Shown one piece after another: positions 1-5,450 of a DNA stretch of 5,681 nt; positions within the stretch are counted from its first letter, which is position 1, and every line of letters begins with the position of its first letter. The DNA comes from Clostridia bacterium (GTDB lineage Bacteria > Bacillota_A > Clostridia > Oscillospirales > Acutalibacteraceae). The DNA is taken from assembly GCA_017547865.1 (NCBI GenBank), contig JAFYOA010000228.1, positions 1 through 5,681 of the forward strand. The letters run 5' to 3'. The notes beneath the pieces are model-generated. The model searched no databases. It was not told the origin of the DNA and saw only the letters and a program-made list of their open reading frames with translations. The position numbers and the translations under genes were made by a program.

Positions 1-444
1 ACGCAGCATGTTGTTTACGGAGAAGCAGGCGCCCACTTCGCGGAGCAGATCAACGTAGTTGAGCTTCAGCAGCCAATCGGCATTGTTCACCATACGGGCT
101 TTGCCCTCACCAAATTCGATGAAGCGCTCCATCTGGCGCTTAAAGCAATCGGCATTGTGATCAATATCTTCTTTGGTGAGCATTTTGCGCATGTCGGTAC
201 GGCCGGAGGGGTCACCGATCATGGTAGTGCCGCCGCCAATCAGGGCAACGGGCTTGTTGCCGGCCATCTGCAGACGTTTCATCAGCGTGAGGGCCATAAA
301 GTGACCGGCAGTCAGGCTGTCAGCGGTGCAGTCAAAGCCGATGTAGAACGTTGCTTTGCCGTTGTTTACCATTTCGCGGATTTCTTCTTCGTTGGTTACC
401 TGGGCAATCAGGCCGCGGGCCTGCAGTTCCTCATAGATTCCCAT
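1..444 (-). CDS. tyrS: Tyrosyl-tRNA synthetase, N-terminal part (runs off the left edge)
   Basis: Class I aminoacyl-tRNA synthetase that activates tyrosine with ATP and loads it onto tRNA-Tyr in the cytoplasm. Only the first 148 codons are present; the full protein is usually about 400 residues, so the KMSKS loop and the C-terminal RNA-binding domain lie outside. The visible part carries [14 protein letters not shown] at about residues 37-50, the Rossmann-fold start with the HIGH-type signature in the variant form TAGH, followed by [20 protein letters not shown], the nucleotide and tyrosine pocket typical of TyrS. The ATG at 444 is chosen because an AGGA lies at 455-458, ten bases upstream, and the reading frame is open and family-like from that residue. 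The tyrosine T-box leader just upstream independently supports the identity. Family assignment is near certain; the TAGH variant is, as far as I recall, common in clostridial TyrS rather than a defect. Confidence 0.96.
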   Translation of the reverse strand, partial: MGIYEELQARGLIAQVTNEEEIREMVNNGKATFYIGFDCTADSLTAGHFMALTLMKRLQMAGNKPVALIGGGTTMIGDPSGRTDMRKMLTKEDIDHNADCFKRQMERFIEFGEGKARMVNNADWLLKLNYVDLLREVGACFSVNNMLR

Positions 445-480
445 AGTTTGTACATCCTTTCTTTCTCTTGCGGGGGCAAT

Positions 481-510
481 AAAAAATCCCCCTGTATTCT
501 CTACAGAGGG
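481..510 (-). terminator. Regulated intrinsic terminator of the T-box leader
   Basis: On the minus strand CCCTCTGT (510-503) pairs with ACAGGGGG (495-488), with one G-U pair and a 7-base loop, followed by six T (486-481). The 5' arm shares bases 510-506 with the 3' arm of the antiterminator, so the two structures exclude each other, as expected for a T-box switch. Uncharged tRNA-Tyr should favour the antiterminator and allow tyrS transcription. Confidence 0.93.
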
Positions 511-738
511 CGAAATAAATCGCGGTACCACCTCATTTTACCGCTTTCTCACAAAAGCGGCCTCACGGGTACGAAGCAAGCGCAGTATACCCTAACGCGA
601 TAACGTGCGCACACGGTCCAGCCTACTGAAATTTCAGCCGACAGCTCCGGAATGTATTTCCATGGGCCCACGCACCTGCTTGCACCAACCGCAGGTTCTC
701 TGAAGCTGTAAGTGCCATGTACTTTTTTCCTTCATCGC
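481..738 (-). ncRNA. T-box riboswitch (tyrosine-specific leader of tyrS)
   Basis: Leader RNA that reads the charging state of tRNA-Tyr and controls tyrS by transcription antitermination. The canonical T-box AGGTGGTACCGCG is at 533-521. Its antiterminator can be drawn: GAGG (534-531) pairs with CCTC (509-506) and GCG (523-521) with CGC (512-510), leaving TGGTACC (530-524) as the bulge. TGGT (530-527) would pair with ACCA at the tRNA 3' end, which fits discriminator base A of tRNA-Tyr. In Stem I the specifier loop reads GAAA-TAC-A, with TAC (Tyr) at 656-654, flanked by a CATGG/CCATG helix above and GGAA/TTCC below; a distal AGAGAACCTGC...GCAGG arm is also present. A perfect 7-bp hairpin (541-547 with 554-560) sits where Stem III is expected. 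The 5' boundary depends on the transcription start and is approximate. Confidence 0.95.
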
Positions 739-743
739 TTTGT

Positions 744-777
744 ATTATAGAATAACGTAAAAACGGAGATTTGTCAA
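744..777 (-). promoter_or_regulatory. Promoter of the tyrS T-box leader
   Basis: Minus-strand TTGACA (777-772) is a perfect -35 box. Seventeen bases on is TATTCT (754-749), a 4/6 -10 box with consensus spacing. A perfect TATAAT (749-744) overlaps its end but would need a 22-base spacer. Which -10 is used is undecided; the start would be near 742 or 737. Either places Stem I of the T-box at the RNA 5' end. Confidence 0.72.
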
Positions 778-799
778 CCATTTTTTCTTTTCCAATATC

Positions 800-828
800 T
801 TGACAAACGGATGCGTATGACATATACT
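800..828 (+). promoter_or_regulatory. Promoter of the glycosyltransferase-lipoprotein unit
   Basis: TTGACA (800-805), a 17-base spacer and TATACT (823-828) make a near-consensus sigma-A promoter, 5/6 at the -10 box. Predicted start is about 834-836. The -35 box is 22 bases from the divergent tyrS -35 box, so the two promoters stand back to back. An open frame beginning at the ATG at 811 lies inside this promoter, which argues against that upstream start for the gene. Confidence 0.82.
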
Positions 829-833
829 CTATT

Positions 834-854
834 TGTACTATATCGGATAGTACA
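834..854 (+). promoter_or_regulatory. Perfect palindrome at the start point, candidate operator
   Basis: TGTACTAT and ATAGTACA are exact reverse complements separated by ATCGG, an 8-bp inverted repeat over 21 bases. It begins 6 bases after the -10 box, so it covers the expected transcription start. This is where a dimeric repressor would block initiation. The TGTACTA/TAGTACA half-sites recall sites of GntR (YtrA-type) or PadR-type regulators, but this is only a resemblance. As RNA it would be a 5' hairpin lacking a U tract, so it is not a terminator. No regulator gene is in the window. Confidence 0.6.
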
Positions 855-876
855 GTTTGAAATTGGAGAAATGAAT

Positions 877-2136
877 ATGGATATGCTGTATATGGCCAAC
901 CGTTGGATTGGCTTATTGTTCGCTGTGTGTTTTTCTTACCAGGTGCTCTATACCGTGGTTTCTTTATGCAGGAAAAGTAAGTTATACCCCAAAGGCGATC
1001 GACATCGGTTCGCGGTACTGATTGCTGCGCGCAACGAGGAAAAAGTAATCGGACATTTGATCGAAAGCATTCAAGCACAAACATACAATCCGGATTTAAT
1101 CGATGTTTATGTGGTGGCCGATAATTGTACAGACGATACCGCATTGGCAGCCGAACGGCATGGGGCTATCGTTTATGAAAGATACAGTCATTTGCGCGGA
1201 AAAGGCTATGCTTTGGATTTCCTCTTGCAGATAATTCGTCAAGAACGCGGCTTTAATTATTATGACGGTTATTTCGTATTTGATGCCGATAATTTGCTGG
1301 AACCGGATTTTATAGAGGAAATGAACCGTGTTTTTTCTGCGGGTTATCGAATCGTGACCAGTTATCGCAATTCCAAAAACTACGGGGCAAACTGGCTTAC
1401 TGCCGGGTACGGGTTGTGGTTTCTGCACGAAGCGCGATACCTGAACAAACCGCGGATGCTGCTGAGTACAAGCTGCTGTATTTCCGGCACGGGCTTTCTG
1501 ATGCATACCGATATCGTGCAAAAATTCGGCGGCTGGCCGCAACATTTACTGGTGGAAGATATTCAGTTTACGGCAGAGAATATTCTTGCCGGCGAAAAAA
1601 TCGGCTATTGCGAATCTGCAGTTCTTTATGACGAACAGCCGGAGAAATTTTCGCAATCCTGGGCACAGCGTATGCGCTGGGTGCGTGGCCATATGCAAAT
1701 TACGGCGCATTACGGTATAAAGCTACTGTGTGGTTTATTCAGCCGAAAGGCCATTTCTTGCTATGATTTTCTGATGACTCTCTTCCCTGCTATGCTGCTT
1801 TCTGTTGGCAGTTTGATTTGCACAGTTACTCGTTTTATCTTGCTGATGATGCAGGAATTGTACTTGCCAGCTGTTCAATTGCTGGTGGGCGCCGCATTAA
1901 CCGGTTACGGATGTATGCTGCTTATAGGGTTACTTACATTGCTCACCGAATGGAAACAGATTCACACCGGGACGGTGCGTAAAATCATTCTGCTATTCGC
2001 TTTCCCGTTTTTTATGGCAACCTATATTCCAATTGCTATGGTCTGCCTTTTCAAAAAAGTGGAATGGAAACCCATTCACCACACAATGGCGATCGGGTTG
2101 GATGATATATCAAAAGCAAAGGAGAAATTGAAATGA
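877..2136 (+). CDS. Membrane family 2 glycosyltransferase (processive-type, COG1215-like)
   Basis: Predicted inverting GT-A glycosyltransferase that moves a sugar from a nucleotide-sugar donor on the cytoplasmic face of the membrane. In the 419-residue protein I see one N-terminal membrane segment (about 10-31), then AARNEE (50-55), DNCTDDT (82-88), the metal-binding DAD (136-138), GTGF (204-207), the catalytic-base ED (227-228) and QRMRW (264-268). This motif set is that of cellulose, hyaluronan and poly-GlcNAc synthase-like enzymes. Three C-terminal membrane segments follow (about 298-322, 335-362, 376-400). The ATG at 877 has GGAG eight bases upstream; an in-frame ATG at 871 is only two bases from it, and one at 811 lies in the promoter. 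The gene overlaps the next by ATGA. It uses TTA, AGG and other codons avoided in the HAD gene. Donor and product cannot be told from sequence; a cell-surface glycan or glycolipid role is inferred. Confidence 0.9.
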   Translation: MDMLYMANRWIGLLFAVCFSYQVLYTVVSLCRKSKLYPKGDRHRFAVLIAARNEEKVIGHLIESIQAQTYNPDLIDVYVVADNCTDDTALAAERHGAIVYERYSHLRGKGYALDFLLQIIRQERGFNYYDGYFVFDADNLLEPDFIEEMNRVFSAGYRIVTSYRNSKNYGANWLTAGYGLWFLHEARYLNKPRMLLSTSCCISGTGFLMHTDIVQKFGGWPQHLLVEDIQFTAENILAGEKIGYCESAVLYDEQPEKFSQSWAQRMRWVRGHMQITAHYGIKLLCGLFSRKAISCYDFLMTLFPAMLLSVGSLICTVTRFILLMMQELYLPAVQLLVGAALTGYGCMLLIGLLTLLTEWKQIHTGTVRKIILLFAFPFFMATYIPIAMVCLFKKVEWKPIHHTMAIGLDDISKAKEKLK

Positions 2137-2543
2137 AAAAAATTGTTGCCCTTTTAATCACGCTTCTTCTCTTGGTGTCCGTTACCGGCTGCGATGGCTT
2201 TGGGCTGCATCGTTTAACGATGTACCAAGATCAAATGATGCAGAATGTGATGATTACGAAAGACGGAATTGTTTACGAGGTGGATCCGGTTCGATGTGAA
2301 GAACTTGCCACTTTGCTGCTGAAGGACCTGGATATGGATGGCAGCGGCGAAAATGCAGAATGTGATTATTCTGCCTACACTTCCGTTGAAATCGTTCTGA
2401 AGGCGCATACCTACAGGTTCTACGTACACACGGAAGGCAATGTGGTTCGGGTTGAGGTTGGCATGGAAAGCATCCCGCTTGAAGTGTACGACACAAAGAT
2501 CGCAGAAAAAATAATGAATGAGATCGATTCACTGATTAAATAA
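2133..2543 (+). CDS. Small lipoprotein of unknown function
   Basis: I do not recognise the family. The 136-residue product has a lipoprotein signal: MKK, a hydrophobic stretch (4-17) and the lipobox VTGC, so Cys20 should be lipidated and the 117-residue mature protein held on the outer face of the cytoplasmic membrane. The mature part is acidic, with alternating short strands (ITKDGIVYEV, TSVEIVLKAHTYRFYV, GNVVRVEVG) suggesting a small beta-rich fold. Residues 65-76 read DLDMDGSGENAE, matching the EF-hand loop spacing DxDxDG......E except that the usual hydrophobic residue at loop position 8 is Gly. The ATG overlaps the glycosyltransferase TGA (ATGA), with GGAG eight bases upstream, so translation is probably coupled and the two proteins may work together at the envelope. 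A strong terminator follows immediately. Confidence 0.85.
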   Translation: MKKIVALLITLLLLVSVTGCDGFGLHRLTMYQDQMMQNVMITKDGIVYEVDPVRCEELATLLLKDLDMDGSGENAECDYSAYTSVEIVLKAHTYRFYVHTEGNVVRVEVGMESIPLEVYDTKIAEKIMNEIDSLIK

Positions 2544-2582
2544 AAAAGAACCGTAAGGAAGCAGTTTCCTTACGGTTCTTTT
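2544..2582 (+). terminator. Bidirectional intrinsic terminator between convergent genes
   Basis: A perfect 17-bp stem (2544-2560 with 2566-2582) has a 5-base loop. The stem core is GAACCGTAAGGAA. It carries a T run on the right for plus-strand transcripts and an A run on the left that gives a T run for minus-strand transcripts. It starts directly after the lipoprotein stop codon and lies 9 bases beyond the HAD gene stop, so it should end both transcripts. Confidence 0.93.
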
Positions 2583-2591
2583 GTTTGTAAA

Positions 2592-3434
2592 TTAAGAGAG
2601 GTTCTTTACAAAAGTATCCAGCAGTTCGGCCTGATAATCACCGGCAAAGGTGCCTTCCAGGAACTTGGCCAAAGCTTCGTCCTTAAAGGTGGTCCAGGAT
2701 TCAAACTCGTGGCGAACGAGGATAGGATAGTACAGAACGTTATTCTTCAAAGCAGCGTCGCGGTCGCCGGGGGCATCGCCCAGCATCAGCACATGGTCAT
2801 TGGCATAACCCTTCTTCAGCAATTCGGCAATGCAGAAAGACTTGCTGCCGGCGTTCTGAGAGCAAACGATATCGGTGTGCTCCAGCAGGTGGTGCTTTTC
2901 CCACTCTTCCAGAACAGCATCCAGGTTAGCGGAAGAAACAATAGCGATATCTGCCACTTCGTGAGCAGCAGCAATGCCAGCGTTTACACCCTTGAAGGGA
3001 ATCTTCTCTTCTTCGGGCAGCAGGTTGATGGAGGCGTTGACGGCCTTGGACCAGGCAAGAGCTTTGGACAGCACAGGGCAATCTTTTTCCTGCAGAAGCT
3101 TTTCAATGGCACCGTTGGAGAGCTCCTTGGCGTTTTCGGCCCACTCTACCAGCTCATCGACACCTTCGATCTTGGTATACTGCTCGTCAATTTCCTTCAG
3201 AGAAACAGCCAGAGCTTTAAAACGGTTAATGCCGCGGGTCATGGAATACAGGTTGATTACGTTCCAGCGGTCGAGGATCGGCTGACGCCAGGCATCCAGC
3301 TGCCACTCGTCCACCATGCAGGGACCAAAGCAGCGGATATGCTTGATGTCCATGGTATCCATTGCACAGCCGTCGGAATCGATGCAAACCAGATAGTCGT
3401 GCTTCTTTTCAAAAGTATCAAAGGGATTTGCCAA
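2592..3434 (-). CDS. HAD-superfamily hydrolase, substrate unknown
   Basis: Predicted cytoplasmic phosphohydrolase of the haloacid dehalogenase fold. With the TTG start it has 280 residues. Motif I is DSDG (19-22), with nucleophile Asp19 and acid/base Asp21; motif II is SSAN (Ser167/168); motif III is probably Lys198 in GSKS; motif IV is GDAPGDRD (219-226), with Asp220 and Asp224 for magnesium. A long helical insert (about 30-155, including IKHIRCFGP and MTRGINRF) forms the cap that sets specificity. The only in-frame starts before motif I are GTG at 3443 and TTG at 3434. GGAG at 3446-3443 overlaps the GTG but lies eight bases before the TTG, so TTG is preferred. Codons are strongly optimised: Leu is nearly all CTG, with no TTA, ATA, AGA or AGG, suggesting high expression. 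It is monocistronic, with its own promoter and terminator. The family is clear, the substrate is not. Confidence 0.88.
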   Translation of the reverse strand: MANPFDTFEKKHDYLVCIDSDGCAMDTMDIKHIRCFGPCMVDEWQLDAWRQPILDRWNVINLYSMTRGINRFKALAVSLKEIDEQYTKIEGVDELVEWAENAKELSNGAIEKLLQEKDCPVLSKALAWSKAVNASINLLPEEEKIPFKGVNAGIAAAHEVADIAIVSSANLDAVLEEWEKHHLLEHTDIVCSQNAGSKSFCIAELLKKGYANDHVLMLGDAPGDRDAALKNNVLYYPILVRHEFESWTTFKDEALAKFLEGTFAGDYQAELLDTFVKNLS

Positions 3435-3464
3435 TGAAATCACTCCGTTCAGTTAATTTTTAAT

Positions 3465-3493
3465 ATTATAACAGAAATACTGAAAAATGTCTA
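3465..3493 (-). promoter_or_regulatory. Promoter of the HAD hydrolase gene
   Basis: On the minus strand TAGACA (3493-3488) is followed after exactly 17 bases by TATAAT (3470-3465). A TG one base upstream of TATAAT gives an extended -10 box. The predicted start is near 3458, leaving a short leader to the GGAG. This is one of the two strongest promoters in the window and agrees with the optimised codons of the gene. Confidence 0.82.
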
Positions 3494-3506
3494 CAAATCA
3501 AAAGAG

Positions 3507-3539
3507 AAAAAGCAGAAGCAAAAACTGCCTCTGCCTTTT
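3507..3539 (-). terminator. Intrinsic terminator of the tsaE-tsaB-rpiB operon
   Basis: Reading the minus strand, AAAAGGCAGAGGC (3539-3527) pairs with GCTTCTGCTTTTT (3519-3507), a 13-bp stem with two G-U pairs and a 7-base loop. The T run continues into CTCTTTT. It lies 13 bases after the rpiB stop codon and before the HAD promoter, so it separates the two units. Confidence 0.85.
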
Positions 3540-3551
3540 ATCGTCTTAATC

Positions 3552-4019
3552 TTAAAGTTCGCCGTTTTCGATCAGTGCGATCTGAGATACACGGCGGGCG
3601 TGGCGGGCACCGGCTTCGGTGTCACCTTCAAAGCCCATGGAAAGGAATGTATCCACAATTCCCTTAGCGGTTTCCACATCTACCAAAGCACCGCCCATGC
3701 AAAGAACATTGGCGTTGTTGTGGCGGCGGGTCATTTCGGCACAATGGGCGTTAACACACAGAGCAGCACGAATTCCTTTCACCTTGTTGGCGGCAATAGA
3801 AATACCAATGCCGGTGGTGCAGCAGAATACACCGTACGTTGCTTCACCATCTGCTACTGCGTGAGCCGCTTTGGCTGCAATGGGTGCATAGTCCACGGAG
3901 TCCGGCGTATAGCAGCCGAAATCCTTGCAGGTGTGTCCCTTTTCTTCCAGATAAGCTTTCATGGCCTCTTTAAGATCAAAAGCGCCATGATCACATGCCA
4001 GTGCGATGACCATAATCAT
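3552..4019 (-). CDS. rpiB: RpiB/LacA/LacB-family sugar-phosphate isomerase (ribose-5-phosphate isomerase B)
   Basis: Interconverts ribose 5-phosphate and ribulose 5-phosphate in the pentose phosphate pathway; some relatives act on allose or galactose 6-phosphate. The 155 residues fit the family length of about 150. Expected active-site residues are present: DHG (10-12), Cys67 and Thr69 in CCTTGIG, the SIAANK loop (74-79), His100 in HNNANVL, and the phosphate-binding Arg139 and Arg143 in ARHARR. The usual CGTGIG motif reads CTTGIG here, with a second Cys (66) in front. The ATG at 4019 has AAAGGA seven bases upstream, better than the ATG two codons later. It lies 40 bases after tsaB with no terminator between, so it is probably the last gene of the tsaE-tsaB transcript. 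Family is certain; a ribose rather than hexose substrate is the default assumption. Confidence 0.92.
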   Translation of the reverse strand: MIMVIALACDHGAFDLKEAMKAYLEEKGHTCKDFGCYTPDSVDYAPIAAKAAHAVADGEATYGVFCCTTGIGISIAANKVKGIRAALCVNAHCAEMTRRHNNANVLCMGGALVDVETAKGIVDTFLSMGFEGDTEAGARHARRVSQIALIENGEL

Positions 4020-4059
4020 TCACCAATCCTTTATTCGTTTTCTTGCGTTTGCTTACGCA

Positions 4060-4767
4060 TTATTTCTTTAGTGTGCGTGCCTTCAGTTCCCGTTCTGCCT
4101 GTGGCAGACGGAGGTAAAGCGGCGCAATCTCTGCAGGAGAGATTGTTTCTTCTCCGTTTTGGATTGCATGCCAGGCGGCTAAAGCTACGGAAGAAGCACG
4201 TTGCTGCCGTTTGGCTTCCGGTGCCAAAACAATGTTCATTCCGGCAAAAGCAGGATCTTTTGCACAAAGTGCAGCTCCATCGCCGACAAGGATCACTGTT
4301 TCATTGAATTCTTTACACTCTGCGGCGAGATCGTCGATCGCAAGGGCACGATCTTCGCACAGGCGGGTAATTTCGCCTGCATGTATGCGGAACAATGCAT
4401 TGTATACCTGATGGCAGCGGGCATCCATTACAGCACAAACGATTCCGTCGGCATCCTGCAGGTTATAGGCCATGGAACGAAGCGAAGAAACCGGAAAACA
4501 GGGCGTGTTTTTCGGGGCGGCCAATCCCTTTACCGTAGAAACGCCAATGCGTACGCCGGTAAATGAACCGGGACCATGAGCCACAGCAAAACAATCTACG
4601 CTTTCGAGCGGAATATCGACCGCATTCAAAAGGGCCTGTGCCATAGGCATCAACGTACGGCTGTGGGTCAGTTTTGTATTAATAAAGAACTCTCCCACCA
4701 CATTACCGTTTTCCAACAAACAAACTGAAGCGGCAACGGCGGTGGAATCAAAAGCTAAAATGCGCAT
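4060..4767 (-). CDS. tsaB: tRNA threonylcarbamoyladenosine biosynthesis protein TsaB
   Basis: Non-catalytic ASKHA-fold partner of TsaD in the t6A complex, which transfers the threonylcarbamoyl group to A37 of tRNAs reading ANN codons in the cytoplasm. The 235-residue length is usual. Family marks are the first strand LAFDST (4-9), THSRTLMP (34-41), the highly conserved GPGSFTGVRIG (65-75) and MDARCHQVY (114-122). The ATG at 4767 has AGAGG seven bases upstream. The start lies inside the end of tsaE (13-base overlap), so translation is probably coupled. TsaD and RimI, which often follow TsaB in Firmicutes, are not next here; rpiB follows instead. Confidence 0.95.
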   Translation of the reverse strand: MRILAFDSTAVAASVCLLENGNVVGEFFINTKLTHSRTLMPMAQALLNAVDIPLESVDCFAVAHGPGSFTGVRIGVSTVKGLAAPKNTPCFPVSSLRSMAYNLQDADGIVCAVMDARCHQVYNALFRIHAGEITRLCEDRALAIDDLAAECKEFNETVILVGDGAALCAKDPAFAGMNIVLAPEAKRQQRASSVALAAWHAIQNGEETISPAEIAPLYLRLPQAERELKARTLKK

Positions 4768-5201
4768 TGAAATACCTCTTCCCGGGGAGCTTCCAGTGTG
4801 ATGATTCGTTCATCGGGCTGTTCCCCCTGTGCAATTGAAATGCGGACGGTTTCCTCCGGCAAAGCACCGTCGATATTTTCACTCCACTCGATGGCCAAAA
4901 CAGCATCGGTATCGAGATAATCGAAGAAACCGGTTGAATACAGATCATCCCAGCCTTCCACACGATACATATCAAAATGATACAACGGGACACGGCCGGT
5001 GTACTCGTGTACCAATGCAAATGTAGGACTGGAAACCTGGGTGCGAACGCCCAGACCGCGGGCTAGGCCACGGGTAAACGCAGTTTTTCCCATTCCCATG
5101 CCACCGGAATAAGCGATCACTTCACCGCCGCACAGACAACTTGCTAATTTTTCGGCCAATTGTTCTGTTTCCGCAGGAGAATATGTGTGTTTTTGAAGCA
5201 T
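4755..5201 (-). CDS. tsaE: tRNA threonylcarbamoyladenosine biosynthesis ATPase TsaE
   Basis: Small P-loop ATPase that binds the TsaB-TsaD complex and is needed for repeated cycles of t6A formation. The 148 residues match the family. Walker A is GGMGMGKT (33-40); the conserved SSPTF switch region is at 57-61, YHFDMYRV at 74-81, and EWSENI at 105-110. The ATG at 5201 has GGAGGG at 5211-5206, an almost ideal ribosome binding site. It is the first gene of the minus-strand operon and overlaps tsaB by 13 bases. Confidence 0.95.
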   Translation of the reverse strand: MLQKHTYSPAETEQLAEKLASCLCGGEVIAYSGGMGMGKTAFTRGLARGLGVRTQVSSPTFALVHEYTGRVPLYHFDMYRVEGWDDLYSTGFFDYLDTDAVLAIEWSENIDGALPEETVRISIAQGEQPDERIITLEAPREEVFQCAF

Positions 5202-5239
5202 ACGACCCTCCGGTTAGAATCAATAGATTTCTTTGTTCT

Positions 5240-5268
5240 ATTGTATCACATTTTTTTGTTTCTGAAAA
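5240..5268 (-). promoter_or_regulatory. Probable promoter of the tsaE-tsaB-rpiB operon
   Basis: On the minus strand TTTTCA (5268-5263, 4/6) is followed after 17 bases by TACAAT (5245-5240, 5/6). The predicted start is near 5233, giving a leader of about 30 bases that contains the GGAGGG site. The -35 box is weak, so moderate activity is expected. Confidence 0.6.
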
Positions 5269-5419
5269 GCATTCTGATTGATAAAAATCAAAGGATTTCT
5301 GCCGTGTATTTTTGCGTAAAGTTGGTTGTTCTGCTGCTATTTGTGGTTGCTTTACATGGTTTTTACACAGTTTGTAAGTAATGTCAGCAATGGCTTTGGA
5401 ATTTTGAGAAAATTGCGAA

Positions 5420-5448
5420 TTGTGTGTCAATTGCCGAAATGTTATAAT
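5420..5448 (+). promoter_or_regulatory. Probable promoter of the right-edge lipoprotein gene
   Basis: TATAAT (5443-5448) preceded by TG one base upstream gives a perfect extended -10 box. Seventeen bases before it is TTGTGT (5420-5425), a weak -35 box (3/6), tolerable with an extended -10. A short AATTG/CAATT repeat (5417-5431) surrounds the -35 region. Predicted start is near 5455. Confidence 0.62.
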
Positions 5449-5450
5449 CA

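Noticed and set aside
157..603. Plus-strand open frame of 148 codons
   Set aside because: It is antisense to tyrS and runs through the T-box leader; no ribosome binding site or family resemblance.
811..876. N-terminal extension of the glycosyltransferase from the ATG at 811
   Set aside because: The extension would be coded by the promoter -10 region and the palindrome and has no ribosome binding site; GGAG at 865-868 marks the start at 877.
623..1144. Minus-strand open frame across the T-box leader and the glycosyltransferase start
   Set aside because: It spans a structured leader RNA and two promoters and is antisense to a well-supported gene.
2725..2735. GGATAGTACAG, identical to 845-855 in the candidate operator
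   Set aside because: Only one half-site is present, inside the HAD coding sequence; an 11-base match without the other arm is probably chance.
2709..3437. Plus-strand open frame of 242 codons
   Set aside because: Antisense to the HAD gene, whose catalytic motifs and codon bias are clear; the long frame is a by-product of its biased codons.
4020..4059. Possible hairpin GCGT/ACGC between tsaB and rpiB
   Set aside because: Only a 4-bp stem and no T run; not a terminator and probably not functional.
3600..4307. Plus-strand open frame of 235 codons
   Set aside because: Antisense across rpiB and tsaB, crossing the gap between two certain genes; no motif or Shine-Dalgarno site.
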